A stretch of DNA of 64,000 nucleotides from Gymnodinialimonas sp. 57CJ19 (GCF_038396845.1 NZ_CP151587.1:3797608-3861607), one strand, 5' to 3'. Shown: positions 33,814 to 43,182, counted from the first letter of the stretch. Made by a program: numbers and translations. The notes: generated from the letters alone by a model not told the origin.

Positions 33814-34125
33814 TCAGACGCCGTAGTGTGCTTGCACGTCCTTGGTCCAGCCCAGGGTCAGCGCGCCATCCTTTTCGATCACCGGGCGTTTCATCACCGT
33901 GGGATGCGCCGCGATCAGAGCCACCGGGTCCATCGCCCGCTCCGCCTCGGACAACCCGCGCCATGTGGTGGAGCGTGTGTTGACCAGCGCCTCTCCGAAG
34001 GTGCTGTGGAAAGCCGCGATCTGCGCGGCGTCCAAGGGCGTGGCCCGGATATCCACCAGTTCTGCCCCCAATGCCTTCGCCGCCTTGCGGCAGGTGTCGC
34101 AGGCCTTAACCCCGTATACGCGCAT
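33814..34125 (-). CDS. ArsC/Spx-family (YffB-like) thioredoxin-fold protein
   Basis: A 103-residue ArsC-family protein. The redox cysteines are in VKACDTCRKA (residues 9 and 12), and the C-terminal half has the family stretch HPTVMKRPVIEKDG. Without the arsenate-binding arginine pattern of true ArsC or neighbouring ars genes, a general thiol-redox role such as that of YffB is more likely. The ATG at 34125 follows AAGGAAA. Confidence 0.87.
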   Translation of the reverse strand: MRVYGVKACDTCRKAAKALGAELVDIRATPLDAAQIAAFHSTFGEALVNTRSTTWRGLSEAERAMDPVALIAAHPTVMKRPVIEKDGALTLGWTKDVQAHYGV

Positions 34126-34313
34126 GATCTTTTCCTTCGGTCCCTTTGTCCGCCCAATACATAAGCAAACTCGCGCCGCTGTACCACCGGGGCAAAACAG
34201 GGTCTTGAGTTCCGCGAAAATCCCCGCATCATTTCACCATGCGCTGCACGCAACCGCGCATCACACCGCCGCAACGTCTGTGGGCGGGCTTTATTATGGG
34301 AAGACACGGGAAC

Positions 34314-34520
34314 ATGCCGACTGGGACAGTGAAGTGGTTTAACACCACGAAAGGTTTTGGATTCATCGCACCTGACACAGGCGGGAGCGACGTTTTCGTC
34401 CACATCTCTGCCGTGGAGCGGGCGGGCTGGACGGACCTGCCGGACGACACGAAGCTAAGCTATGAGCTGCGCGAGGGCCGCGACGGCCGCGAAAGCGCGG
34501 TGGAGTTGGTTAAGGTATAA
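34314..34520 (+). CDS. Cold-shock domain protein
   Basis: A 68-residue CspA-family protein that binds single-stranded RNA/DNA. RNP1 is KGFGFIAP and RNP2 is VFVHISAVE, within GTVKWFNTTKGFGFIAPDTG. The ATG at 34314 gives the standard length; upstream ATGs in the same frame (34239, 34296) would add atypical residues. A perfect 12-bp stem follows at once. Confidence 0.94.
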   Translation: MPTGTVKWFNTTKGFGFIAPDTGGSDVFVHISAVERAGWTDLPDDTKLSYELREGRDGRESAVELVKV

Positions 34521-34523
34521 ACC

Positions 34524-34549
34524 GTAGACCGGGCCTCGGCCCGGTCTAC
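34524..34549. terminator. Perfect 12-bp palindrome after the cold-shock gene
   Basis: GTAGACCGGGCC-TC-GGCCCGGTCTAC starts 4 bp after the stop. There is no T-run, so it is a possible terminator or mRNA stabiliser. A damaged relative (GTAGACCGGGCT-CT-AGCCC) occurs at 54986-55004. Confidence 0.6.
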
Positions 34550-34572
34550 AGGGGCGGACACGTTAGACCACC

Positions 34573-35040
34573 GTCGAGTGTCCCCCCCTAGCCGCGCATC
34601 GGCGGGCCGTGGTACGGCGATCGGACGAGTGTTTTTGCCACTTTATGGTAGCTGCTTAGGCGCTTTCTATCGGAGGAGCGCCAAGCCTTGTCGAGTGTCC
34701 CCCCACAAGCCGCGCATCGGCGGGCCGCGGTGCGGCGATCCTGCGGGTTTTTTTGCCACTTTATGGCAGCCGCTTAGGCGCTTTCTACCGGAGGAGCGCC
34801 AAGCCTTGTCGAGTGTCCCCCCACAAGCCGCGCATCGGCGGGCCGCGGTGCGGCGATCGGACGAGTGATTTTGCCACTTTATAGTAGCCGCTTAGGCGCT
34901 TTCTATCGGAGGAGCGCCAAGCGTTGTCGACGTCCCCACAAGCCGCGCATCGGCGGGCCGCGGTGCGGCGATCCAACGGGTGTTTTTGCCACTTTATGGT
35001 AGCCGCTTAGGAGCTTTCTATCGGAGGAGCGCCAAGCCTT
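34573..35040. repeat. Tandem array of four 117-118 bp units
   Basis: Units start at 34573, 34690, 34808 and 34926, each opening GTCGA(GTGT)CCCC and ending GGAGCGCCAAGCCTT or close to it. They differ at only a few positions each. Every unit holds potential stems: GGCGCT with AGCGCC (for example 34659-34682), and two short GCCG/CGGC-type stems in the GC-rich middle. The fourth unit breaks the first stem (GGAGCT). A partial inverted relative follows at about 35061-35090. The period is not a multiple of three, so it is not coding. Confidence 0.9.
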
Positions 35041-35138
35041 GAGGAATCGCCGTGCCGGGGGGCGGCCCGGCGATGCGCGGCGGCCTGTGGCCTTGATTCC
35101 GCGCTTGGGGGGATTAGCGCCTTGGAAAGCGGTTGAAA

Positions 35139-36002
35139 TCACTGGAATTTGGAAGCCACGTAGTTAACAAAAGCCGAACACAGAACAAGCATTAGTCTTG
35201 CTTCGTGTTCCGTTACACCATCGCTTCCACCTAAAAGTGCATGACGGACCCCGCTTTCGTCAGATGTCCATCCGTACAGGTTTAATATACCAGATCGTAG
35301 TGCCGGTTGGAGAACCAATCCGTTTTTCTCGGCTGCGGATAGCGCAGCTGACATGTTTTTATTCTTTTCCCCGTTAAAGGCCGTGAACGCCGACTCAACA
35401 GCAGATATGCTCTCCTTGACAGAGTTCCTATAATCCGGCGCTTCGCGATCGGAGTATTTTCTTAATGCCATCGAAATATGCGCCTTCGCGTCTGAATATT
35501 TGTTCGGTGCATTAAGCGCGGACTCAATTTCTACTATTTCAGACTCGTCAGTAATCTCTGAAAGAGTGTCGCCGACAAACCGATAAGCAGATTTCTCACT
35601 TTGCAGTAGATCATTAACAGCGGAAGTAAATTTCTCGGAGGAATTTCGAAGTTCGTTAGCCGATGTGCTGTTTTCCTGAAGGTGCTGCAAATCCGAAAAG
35701 AATTGAATCAGGTCGTACTTCTCGTTCCACTTCGATTGATCATACCAATCCCGAATAACAGCGACAGTTGTGTTAACAGTTTCAGGAATTTCATCAACCC
35801 GAGCGCCAAAGAAATCGTCCCACAACAGAAAGAAAAGCAATCTCGAAACCGAGTCTTCATTGAGAAAATAAGCTCGTTCCTGGATGAAGTGGCGGAGGAA
35901 TAAGGACCAAGCCCGATTGGCGAGGCGCTCGTCCATATCTTCACGTTGGACGCTTGTCCTAGGTGAGATTAAGCCAATGCGTTGGGAAAAGCGTCTACTC
36001 AC
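35139..36002 (-). CDS. AbiJ-type HEPN protein (AbiJ_NTD4 family), putative phage-defence effector
   Basis: A 287-residue protein of the AbiJ_NTD4/HEPN type. The N-terminus [10 protein letters not shown] with [14 protein letters not shown], the middle [18 protein letters not shown], and the C-terminal [34 protein letters not shown] and [15 protein letters not shown] match that family. HEPN proteins are often RNases in abortive infection; I do not see a textbook R-x4-6-H motif, only the conserved RHA. The GTG at 36002 overlaps the thyX stop (GTGA). The gene is visibly more A+T-rich than its neighbours and looks acquired. A 4-unit tandem array lies just downstream. Confidence 0.8.
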   Translation of the reverse strand: MSRRFSQRIGLISPRTSVQREDMDERLANRAWSLFLRHFIQERAYFLNEDSVSRLLFFLLWDDFFGARVDEIPETVNTTVAVIRDWYDQSKWNEKYDLIQFFSDLQHLQENSTSANELRNSSEKFTSAVNDLLQSEKSAYRFVGDTLSEITDESEIVEIESALNAPNKYSDAKAHISMALRKYSDREAPDYRNSVKESISAVESAFTAFNGEKNKNMSAALSAAEKNGLVLQPALRSGILNLYGWTSDESGVRHALLGGSDGVTEHEARLMLVLCSAFVNYVASKFQ

Positions 36003-36904
36003 TCAAACGCCCCCATCAGCTCCCGCCATTCGCCTTTGCTCATGCCTGACGACTCCTGCGTCACCTCTTCGCCCGCAAGCCGCCGCTTCAGCACTTCGAC
36101 GCCCTTGGCGGACAGGTTGATCCCGCCCATGCGGTAGTCCTCGAAGGCGCCGTAGGCGGCGGGGACCCAGTCTTTGACCATTTCGCAGATGGCGTCGGCG
36201 TAGACGCGGATCTCGTATTGGGCGTGCTCATCGGCGCGCAGGCGGAGGAAGTGGAACAGGTTGTGCAGGTCCACTTTCCAGTACCATTGGGTGTAGATGT
36301 TGGCGGGCAGGTTCATGCGGGCCAACTCGCGGGCGAGGCCTTGTTGGCCATCATCGGACAGCATCTCTTGGTAGTGATCGTAGGCGCGGGTCGCGTCGTC
36401 TTTGAGCATGCGCAGGACACGTTCGGCCTCTTCGCCCTCCAAGGTCGCGCCGCGGCCTTGGTTGTTCACCACGCTTTGTGCGGCCAGTTGATCAGGCTGG
36501 GGGATGTAGAACTCCCGGTCGAGGATCGAGTAGCGGGCGGAGTATTCGTTCACGTTGGCGGTGCGGTGGCGGATCCACTGACGGGCCACGAAGACGGGCA
36601 GTTTGACGTGGAGCTTCAGTTCACACATCTCAAACGGGGTAGAGTGCCAGTGACGCATCAGGTAGCGGATCAAGCCACTGTCATCACGGGCTTTTTTGGT
36701 GCCTGCGCCGTAGGACACACGGGCGGCTTGGACGATGGCGGCATCGTCGCCCATATAGTCGATGACCCGAACGAAGCCATGGTCCAGCACCGGCTTGGCC
36801 TCGTAGAGGTGCTGTTCCATCCCCGGAGCAACGGCCCGAAGGGTGGGCTGGGGATTGGCGCGAGAGGCTTGGATATCCTCCAGTTGTTCAGGGGTCAGGG
36901 GCAT
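35999..36904 (-). CDS. thyX: Flavin-dependent thymidylate synthase
   Basis: A 301-residue ThyX, which makes dTMP from dUMP using FAD and methylene-tetrahydrofolate. The signature [14 protein letters not shown] matches the ThyX motif RHRxxSxNExSxR with Thr in place of the first Ser. Other segments are [17 protein letters not shown] and [18 protein letters not shown]. The ATG at 36904 follows AAGGA. The adjacent AbiJ-like gene overlaps its stop codon, so read-through transcription would feed that gene. Confidence 0.95.
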   Translation of the reverse strand: MPLTPEQLEDIQASRANPQPTLRAVAPGMEQHLYEAKPVLDHGFVRVIDYMGDDAAIVQAARVSYGAGTKKARDDSGLIRYLMRHWHSTPFEMCELKLHVKLPVFVARQWIRHRTANVNEYSARYSILDREFYIPQPDQLAAQSVVNNQGRGATLEGEEAERVLRMLKDDATRAYDHYQEMLSDDGQQGLARELARMNLPANIYTQWYWKVDLHNLFHFLRLRADEHAQYEIRVYADAICEMVKDWVPAAYGAFEDYRMGGINLSAKGVEVLKRRLAGEEVTQESSGMSKGEWRELMGAFE

Positions 36905-36997
36905 GACATTTGTCCTTGTGGAGGAATCAGGTTGGCGAGGGCCTTAAGGCCACATATTGCCCTAAGCGGCAAACCAATCGCAAGATAATGAGGCACG

Positions 36998-37831
36998 ATG
37001 ACAAGCGACGGCGTGGCGAAACTGGAACGGATGACAGCGGGATGGCCCGGCGTCATGGTGTTTTTCGCCAAGCTTTTATGGGCGGCGCTGTTTGGCGTGA
37101 TGATCTTGTCGGCGATCATCGCCACAAGATTGATCTGGAACGACGACTGGCCCCTTGCACGGTATGACGCATTGGTGGTGTTCGCCGTGGTCACGCAGAT
37201 CGTGTTCATCTGGCGCGGGTTGGAAACGTGGGAGGAGGCGAAAGTCATCCTCATCTTCCACATCACCGGCACCTTGATGGAGATCTTCAAGCTGGCGCAG
37301 GGATCATGGGATTACCCCGACCAAGGCATTCTGGAAATCGGTGGGGTGCCGCTGTTTTCGGGCTTCATGTACGCCAGCGTCGGCAGCTTCATTGCCCGCG
37401 CGATCCGGTTCTTTCACATCCAGTTCGCCCCCTATCCGCCGTTCTGGGCGACCTATGTGCTGGCCGTGGCCATCTACGCGAATTTCTACACGCACCATTA
37501 CACTTACGATATTCGGTGGGTGCTGTTTGCGGCCACGTTGGTCTTGTTTTGGCGCACCAGGATCTGGCTGTTTATCCGGCGCAAGCCCATCGCCATCCGC
37601 CTGCCCGTCGGCGCGTTCGCGTCGGCATGGTTGCTGTGGATCGCAGAGAACGTGGGCACCTTCACCCAGACGTGGAGCTACGCGGTGCAAGGCGACATTG
37701 GCCTTGTGGATATCGGCAAGTTCGGGTCGTGGTATTTGCTGCTGTTCGTGGCCTTTGTGACGGTCACACTGGTGGTGCGTGACGCCATGTACGACGCCGA
37801 AATCCACCCCTCCCCTCGCAAATGTGACTGA
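36998..37831 (+). CDS. DUF817 integral membrane protein
   Basis: A 277-residue protein with about seven transmembrane helices, matching the DUF817 family. Characteristic stretches are KLAQGSWDYPDQGILEIGG and GSFIARAIRFFHIQFAPYP, with a short acidic C-terminus. It is divergent from thyX. Function unknown; it may be a membrane enzyme or carrier, since charged residues lie within predicted helices. Confidence 0.85.
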   Translation: MTSDGVAKLERMTAGWPGVMVFFAKLLWAALFGVMILSAIIATRLIWNDDWPLARYDALVVFAVVTQIVFIWRGLETWEEAKVILIFHITGTLMEIFKLAQGSWDYPDQGILEIGGVPLFSGFMYASVGSFIARAIRFFHIQFAPYPPFWATYVLAVAIYANFYTHHYTYDIRWVLFAATLVLFWRTRIWLFIRRKPIAIRLPVGAFASAWLLWIAENVGTFTQTWSYAVQGDIGLVDIGKFGSWYLLLFVAFVTVTLVVRDAMYDAEIHPSPRKCD

Positions 37832-37933
37832 ACGGCGGGGTAGTTTTTGCCCCCTCCATGGCGCTACACTGTCGTGTAAAGCCGATCCCGCCCCATTCCT
37901 GAGAGGCGCGACGGCACAATGGAGACTTTGACT

Positions 37934-38362
37934 ATGGCAATTCGCTACCTGCATACGATGGTGCGCGTGAAAGACCTGGACGCCTCGATCGCGTTCTTCA
38001 AACTTCTGGGGCTGGAAGAGACCCGGCGGATCGAGAATGAGGGCGGGCGGTTCTCGCTCATCTTCATGTCGCCTCCGGGCCAAGAGAACGCCAGTGTCGA
38101 GCTGACCTATAACTGGGACGGCGACGAAGGCTTGCCTTCGGACAGCCGCCACTTTGGCCACCTCGCCTACCGTGTCGATGACATCTACGCCACCTGCCAG
38201 CATTTGCAGGACAATGGCGTCACCATCAATCGCCCCCCGCGCGACGGCCATATGGCCTTTGTACGCTCGCCCGACAACGTCTCGATTGAGTTGTTGCAGG
38301 AAGGGGAGCCTTTGGCCCCGGCGGAGCCCTGGGCCTCCATGGAAAACACGGGGCATTGGTAG
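37934..38362 (+). CDS. gloA: Glyoxalase I (lactoylglutathione lyase), VOC family
   Basis: A 142-residue VOC protein. The metal ligands typical of GloA are present: His in YLHTMVRV, Glu in ASVELTYNW, His in HFGHLAYRV, and Glu in VSIELLQ. It detoxifies methylglyoxal with glutathione. I prefer the ATG at 37934 (GGAG 9 bp before) over 37919, which would add METLT. The following gene starts inside its last codons. Confidence 0.93.
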   Translation: MAIRYLHTMVRVKDLDASIAFFKLLGLEETRRIENEGGRFSLIFMSPPGQENASVELTYNWDGDEGLPSDSRHFGHLAYRVDDIYATCQHLQDNGVTINRPPRDGHMAFVRSPDNVSIELLQEGEPLAPAEPWASMENTGHW

Positions 38363-39069
38363 GTCAGCGCCTCCTCGGCGCGTCGGCTTACGCCGCTTGC
38401 CTCCTCGCAGCTGCGCCGATTGCGGCGCAGGAAGACTGTCGTCTGGCCCTGCAATTGGGGCTGGACGTATCCGCCTCGGTCGATACGGCTGAATACCGGT
38501 TGCAGGCGGATGGCCTTGCCGCCGCGCTGATTGATCCGGTGGTGTCAGATGCCTTCTTCAGCGCTCCCGGCCCGGTTGCGCTGTCGGTCTTTGAATGGTC
38601 CGGGCGATTTCAACAGGATGTGCTGGTCGACTGGACGCTGATCCGGTCCGAGGCCGACCTGCTGCGCATCGCAGAACGCATCTCCGGATCACAACGGGGC
38701 ACCCAAGATTACCCCACGGCCCTTGGCTATGCCCTGGGCTTTGCCGCCACCCGCTTCGACGAAGCGCCGGACTGTCTGTTCCAAACCCTCGACATTTCGG
38801 GCGATGGGCAGAACAACGACGGTTTCGCCCCTGCTGCCGCCTTCGAGCATTTCGACTTCAACGGGGTCACGGTGAACGGCCTCGCCATTGGCGGCGCGTC
38901 AAGAGAGATTGAGGATTACTTCGCCGCCGAGGTCATCCACGGCCCCGGTGCCTTCGTGGAATACGCCCTGAACCACGACCATTTTGCCGAGGCCATTCAG
39001 CGCAAATTGGAACGGGAACTGCGAGCGATGATCTTCGGCGGCCTTATCCCGCCCGCCCTGACCCCCTGA
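38356..39069 (+). CDS. Exported DUF1194 protein (von Willebrand A-like)
   Basis: A 237-residue protein with a signal peptide (cleaved after PIAA) and a vWA-like fold. The metal-binding motif is LDVSASVD, with later TLDISGDGQNN. It matches DUF1194, a group of alphaproteobacterial periplasmic proteins. The start is TTG at 38356, overlapping the gloA stop. The ribosome binding site is weak, so expression may depend on coupling with gloA. Function unknown. Confidence 0.85.
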   Translation: MVGQRLLGASAYAACLLAAAPIAAQEDCRLALQLGLDVSASVDTAEYRLQADGLAAALIDPVVSDAFFSAPGPVALSVFEWSGRFQQDVLVDWTLIRSEADLLRIAERISGSQRGTQDYPTALGYALGFAATRFDEAPDCLFQTLDISGDGQNNDGFAPAAAFEHFDFNGVTVNGLAIGGASREIEDYFAAEVIHGPGAFVEYALNHDHFAEAIQRKLERELRAMIFGGLIPPALTP

Positions 39070-39097
39070 AACCCAGGCGCCCTGAAACCGTGGCACC

Positions 39098-39451
39098 CTA
39101 GACGGGCAACATCGCAGCGCCCACGCGGCGGCCTTCAGCCAGCAACACGTTATAGGTCCGACACGCCGCCGGAGAGGCCATGACCTCCAGCCCCAAACCG
39201 GCCGCTTCCACGGCGCGGCGCAGGGCGGCGGGGGGATGGGCGATCTCGGCCCCGGTGCCGAGCAGCAACACGTCCACCTCGGTCGCGGCGGCAACCAAGG
39301 CATCGGCATCCTCGTAGCCGCCCCAAAGCGCCGCGCCCGAGGGCAGCAGCAAAACCGCGCCGTCAAACTTCTCTCCGCCGACGCGGAAGAAGCCCGGCCC
39401 ATAGCCGTCCACGGGGTTGCTTTCATCAAACTGCACTTCGTTCATTCGCAT
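39098..39451 (-). CDS. Mth938-like (DUF498) protein
   Basis: A 117-residue protein of the Mth938/NDUFAF3-like fold. Family features are a VDGYGPGFFRVGGEKFDGAV start, LLLGTGAEIAHPP in the middle, and MASPAACRTYNVLLAEGRRV near the end. In Rhodobacteraceae it is often beside secDF, as here. A helper role in membrane-complex assembly is possible by analogy to NDUFAF3. It starts 4 bp after the TauE/SafE gene. Confidence 0.88.
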   Translation of the reverse strand: MRMNEVQFDESNPVDGYGPGFFRVGGEKFDGAVLLLPSGAALWGGYEDADALVAAATEVDVLLLGTGAEIAHPPAALRRAVEAAGLGLEVMASPAACRTYNVLLAEGRRVGAAMLPV

Positions 39452-39455
39452 CGCT

Positions 39456-40208
39456 CTATCCCCATATCGGCAGGCCCATCACGCCTGCCACCCCGATCAA
39501 CACAAACGCAATTGTTCGGTATAGCGCCACGTTACCGGGGCGGAACAATTGCACCCCTACAAAACCACCAAGCGCGTAGGGCAGCAACAAGATCAGCCCC
39601 AAAAACAACGCCCGCGCGTCCACCAGCCCTTGCGCCCACATCATCGGCATCACGAAGAGCGAATTCAACGTCAGGAAACAGGCAAGATTGCCTCGGGTCA
39701 CCGCCACGGGCTGATCGGTGCCAAGGTTGAACAAGATCACCGGGGGGCCGTTCAGGCCGGTCGAGCCGCCGGTAATGCCAGCCAAGGCGCCAACGCCCAG
39801 TTGCAGCCCCCGCCCGCCCCGCAAGGGGACTTTCCAACCCGAAACCAGCAGGGCCAGCGTCAGCAGGGTCACCACGCATACGGCGGTGCGGATTGTCACT
39901 TCGGAGGCGATGCGCAGAAGGAAGATACCCACCGGCATGAACACGATGGACATCGCCACGACCATCAGCGTTTGGCGTCGGTCAGCCGATTTCCACGCGC
40001 CGGGGAAAACTGTCACCAGTGACCCAAGCGCCGACAGGGAAAACGCCGCAATCGCCAGGGCCGGCGACATGAAGATGGTCGCCAGCGGCATGAAGATCAG
40101 CGCCGAGCCGAAGCCCGCAAAGCCGTAAACCAATGCCGCTAGAAAGCCCGCACAGATAACCCACTCCAACCCCGGCGTTTGCAGGGCCAGAGCAAGGGCC
40201 TCAGGCAT
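39456..40208 (-). CDS. TauE/SafE-family anion exporter
   Basis: A 250-residue inner-membrane protein with about seven to eight helices. Family repeats are visible in YGFAGFGSALIFMPL and GGSTGLNGPPVILF. Such proteins export sulfite, sulfoacetate or related anions. The ATG at 40208 overlaps the last codons of secF (8 bp); a TTG at 40211 is possible. Specific substrate unknown. Confidence 0.87.
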   Translation of the reverse strand: MPEALALALQTPGLEWVICAGFLAALVYGFAGFGSALIFMPLATIFMSPALAIAAFSLSALGSLVTVFPGAWKSADRRQTLMVVAMSIVFMPVGIFLLRIASEVTIRTAVCVVTLLTLALLVSGWKVPLRGGRGLQLGVGALAGITGGSTGLNGPPVILFNLGTDQPVAVTRGNLACFLTLNSLFVMPMMWAQGLVDARALFLGLILLLPYALGGFVGVQLFRPGNVALYRTIAFVLIGVAGVMGLPIWG

Positions 40209-41181
40209 CAATATTGGCGAACTGGGTGCCCGATGCGCCGCCGCCGTCCGATGGCTTGGACCAGTCGCGTTTCACGCCGATCATCAGCACCACGTTCTTG
40301 GCCACATAGATCGAGGAATACGTCCCCACAACAACGCCCCAAGCGATGGCGAAGACAAAACCACGGATCACATCGCCGCCCAGAACCAGCAGCGCAATCA
40401 ACGCAATCAGCGTGGTCCCCGATGTCATCAGGGTCCGGCTCAGGGTTTCATTGGCGGACAGGTTCATCACGTCGCGCAGGGCCATCTGTTTGTATTTGAT
40501 CAGGTTCTCGCGCAGGCGGTCGAAGATCACCACGGTATCATTGATCGAATAGCCCACAATGGTCAGCAGCGCCGCCACGGTGGCCAGCTCAAACCGGATC
40601 TGGAACAGGCTGAACACGCCGATGGTCAGGATCACGTCATGGATCAGGGCCGCAACCGCGCCGACGGAGAACTGCCATTCGAACCGCAGCCAGATGTAGA
40701 CAAGGATCGCCCCGAGCGAGGCCAGGACCGCGATGATCGCGGTCTGAATCAACTCTCCCGAGACCTTGGGGCCGACGGATTCGACCGACGGGAAGGTCAT
40801 CGCGGGGTCCACGGCCTCTTGCAGGGCGGTCTGGATGGCGGTGATAATTTCGGGTGTCACCGCCTCGGCGCCCTCTTGGGCCTGGATGCGCACGGTGACA
40901 ACGTGCTGGTCGTCGGCAAAGTTCGGGTCGAACACCTCGGAAATCACCACGTCGCCAAGGTCCAAGGGGTCCAAGGCAGTCCGGTATTCCCCGACATCAA
41001 CCTGCACCGTACTGTCGGTGCGGATCGTCGTGCCGCCCAGAAAGTCGATACCGAAGTTCAGGCCGACCATGGCCCAGATCACCAGCGACGCGATGACCGC
41101 CACGATTGACGCGCCAAAAGTCAGGCGGGCGTGTTTGAAGAAATCGAAGTTGGTCTCTTGCGGGACTAGACGAAGACGCAT
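40201..41181 (-). CDS. secF: Protein translocase subunit SecF
   Basis: A 326-residue SecF with six transmembrane helices and a periplasmic loop. GIDFLGGTTIRTD is the family signature, and the C-terminal helices include VGYSINDTVVIFDRLREN. With SecD it uses the proton gradient to pull exported proteins through SecYEG. I use the ATG at 41181; a GTG at 41184 immediately follows the secD stop and is possible. Co-transcribed with yajC and secD. Confidence 0.95.
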   Translation of the reverse strand: MRLRLVPQETNFDFFKHARLTFGASIVAVIASLVIWAMVGLNFGIDFLGGTTIRTDSTVQVDVGEYRTALDPLDLGDVVISEVFDPNFADDQHVVTVRIQAQEGAEAVTPEIITAIQTALQEAVDPAMTFPSVESVGPKVSGELIQTAIIAVLASLGAILVYIWLRFEWQFSVGAVAALIHDVILTIGVFSLFQIRFELATVAALLTIVGYSINDTVVIFDRLRENLIKYKQMALRDVMNLSANETLSRTLMTSGTTLIALIALLVLGGDVIRGFVFAIAWGVVVGTYSSIYVAKNVVLMIGVKRDWSKPSDGGGASGTQFANIDA

Positions 41182-41184
41182 CAC

Positions 41185-42855
41185 TTATACCTCGATTTTC
41201 TTCGGGCGTTTCCGCTCGAACCAGTAGACCACCAAAAGGCGTGTCACGTAGATTGCCGTGAAGACCGATGTCACGATCCCGATCCCCAGCGTGACCGAGA
41301 AGCCGCGCACGGGACCCGAGCCGAGCACGAACAGGATCGTGGCAATGATGAACGTCGTGATGTTGGCGTCGATGATGGCGGACAAGGCGCGTTCATAACC
41401 CAACTCGATGGCCCTTGCGGGGCCCTTGGCGGTCTTGAGTTCCTCTCGGATACGCTCAAACACCAGCACATTGGCGTCAACGGCCATGCCGATGGTCAAC
41501 ACGATCCCCGCGATGCCGGGCAATGTCAGGGTGGCCCCGATCAGGGACAGGACACCAAAGATCAGCCCCACGTTCAGGATCAACGCGATCGAGGCGAAGA
41601 CCCCAAACAGGCCGTAGCTGGCAACCATGAAGATCAAGACGGCGGCAAAGGCGATCAGTGCCGCGGTTTGGCCTGCCTGCACGCTGTCCGCGCCAAGCTC
41701 GGGCCCGATAGTGCGTTCTTCAAGGAAGGTCATTTCCGCAGGCAATGCCCCGGCACGGAGCAGAATTGCCAGCTCGGTCGAGCCTTCCACGGTGAAGTTG
41801 CCGCTGATCTGACCCGCACCGCCGGTAATGGCCGAGCGGATGACCGGGGCGGAAATCACCTCTTCATCCAGTACGATCGCAAAGGGCGCGCCCACGTTGG
41901 CGGCGGTGTATTCCCCAAAGGCCCGCGCGCCGGTGGGGTTGAAGCGGAAGGTAACGATGGCCTCTCCGGTCTGTTGGTCAAAGCCCGGTTGGCTGTCCAC
42001 AAGGTCATCGCCCGTCACGACGGGGGTTTCCTCAAGGATATAGTAGCCGTCCCCCTCATCCACCGACGGCAGCACCATCTGGCGCGAGTCGGTGTCCGCA
42101 TCGGGGCCGCTGGCGCGCCCGACAACGGGGTGGAAGGTCAACCGGGCGGTGGTACCGATCAGCTCTTTAAGTTCCTGCGCTGACCCGATGCCCGGCACCT
42201 GGATAAGGATACGGTCCGCGCCTTGGCGCTGAATGGTCGGCTCCCGCGTGCCAGCCTCATCCACACGGCGGCGCACGATCTCGATACTCTGCTGCAAGGT
42301 ACGGTCGTTGGTGGCGGCTTGCTCGGCTTCGCTGAGTTGCACCGTGATGACGTCACCGGCCCCGCTGACATCCAAGGTGCTTTCGCCAAAACCACCGGTC
42401 AGGCTGACAACCGGCTGGCCCAGTTCGCGCACGGCGGCGAGGGCCGATACCATGCCCTCGGGCTGACTGATGCGCACCTGAAGCAACCCCGGCTCTGCGT
42501 CGATGCGGCGGATCGTGCCGACCACATCACGCAGCCCGCGCAGGGCGTCACGCACTTCCGGCCACAGGCTGTCCATGCGCTGAACATAGACGTCTTCCAC
42601 CTGCACTTCGGCCAGCAGATGCGCCCCGCCCCGCAGGTCCAACCCCAGATTAACCAGCGTCGCAGGCAGGTAACTGGGCCAGGCCGCGACATCCTCGGTC
42701 TGTTGCGGTGTTTCCGCGCCCGTCCGCTCAATCTCAGCCAACGCGTCATTGTGCCGTTCTACGGTGCCATAAAAGAAGTTGGGCATCGCAAAACTAAGGC
42801 CCACAAGAACCGTCAGTATGATGAACAGCCGGTTCCAGAGAGGGATCTGCAGCAT
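41185..42855 (-). CDS. secD: Protein translocase subunit SecD
   Basis: A 556-residue SecD. The first helix (residues 8-25) is followed by LGLDLRGGAHLLAEV, the P1 periplasmic domain, and a C-terminal five-helix bundle containing GMAVDANVLVFERIREE. It is the partner of SecF. The gene ends 1 bp before the secF GTG and lies 45 bp after yajC, forming the standard yajC-secD-secF operon. Confidence 0.96.
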   Translation of the reverse strand: MLQIPLWNRLFIILTVLVGLSFAMPNFFYGTVERHNDALAEIERTGAETPQQTEDVAAWPSYLPATLVNLGLDLRGGAHLLAEVQVEDVYVQRMDSLWPEVRDALRGLRDVVGTIRRIDAEPGLLQVRISQPEGMVSALAAVRELGQPVVSLTGGFGESTLDVSGAGDVITVQLSEAEQAATNDRTLQQSIEIVRRRVDEAGTREPTIQRQGADRILIQVPGIGSAQELKELIGTTARLTFHPVVGRASGPDADTDSRQMVLPSVDEGDGYYILEETPVVTGDDLVDSQPGFDQQTGEAIVTFRFNPTGARAFGEYTAANVGAPFAIVLDEEVISAPVIRSAITGGAGQISGNFTVEGSTELAILLRAGALPAEMTFLEERTIGPELGADSVQAGQTAALIAFAAVLIFMVASYGLFGVFASIALILNVGLIFGVLSLIGATLTLPGIAGIVLTIGMAVDANVLVFERIREELKTAKGPARAIELGYERALSAIIDANITTFIIATILFVLGSGPVRGFSVTLGIGIVTSVFTAIYVTRLLVVYWFERKRPKKIEV

Positions 42856-42900
42856 GGGGTCGTCCTTACGTTCTCGGGCCTCGGGGGAAGCGCCGAGAGA

Positions 42901-43182
42901 TCAGTCGTTGGCAGGCTCGGTCTTGGAACGGACCTGAGCAATCGTGGGGCGCAAAACGCGAATCTTCACGTCCTTGGCAATCTCGACCTCAACCTCGGTC
43001 TCGTCCTTGACCTTGGTGATCTTGCCGATCAGGCCACCTTGGGTGACAACTTCATCCCCGCGCCGCAGCGCCTCGACCATCGCCTGATGATCTTTCACCT
43101 TCTTTTGCTGAGGGCGGATGAGGAAGAAATACATGATCACGAGGATCAGGATCAGCGGAACTACCTGGCCGAAGGCTTCCAT
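42901..43182 (-). CDS. yajC: Preprotein translocase accessory protein YajC
   Basis: A 93-residue single-pass membrane protein. The N-terminal helix LILILVIMYFFLIRPQQKK and the following GDEVVTQGGLIGKI are family marks. It binds SecDF. First gene of the yajC-secD-secF operon. The ATG at 43182 follows AAGGAC. Confidence 0.96.
   Translation of the reverse strand: MEAFGQVVPLILILVIMYFFLIRPQQKKVKDHQAMVEALRRGDEVVTQGGLIGKITKVKDETEVEVEIAKDVKIRVLRPTIAQVRSKTEPAND

Noticed and set aside
34573..35040. CRISPR array
   Set aside because: Units are contiguous with no unique spacers, and no cas genes are present.
34785..35142. Minus-strand frames through the 118-bp array
   Set aside because: The repeat period (117-118 bp) is not a multiple of three, and the frames have no start signals; treated as non-coding.
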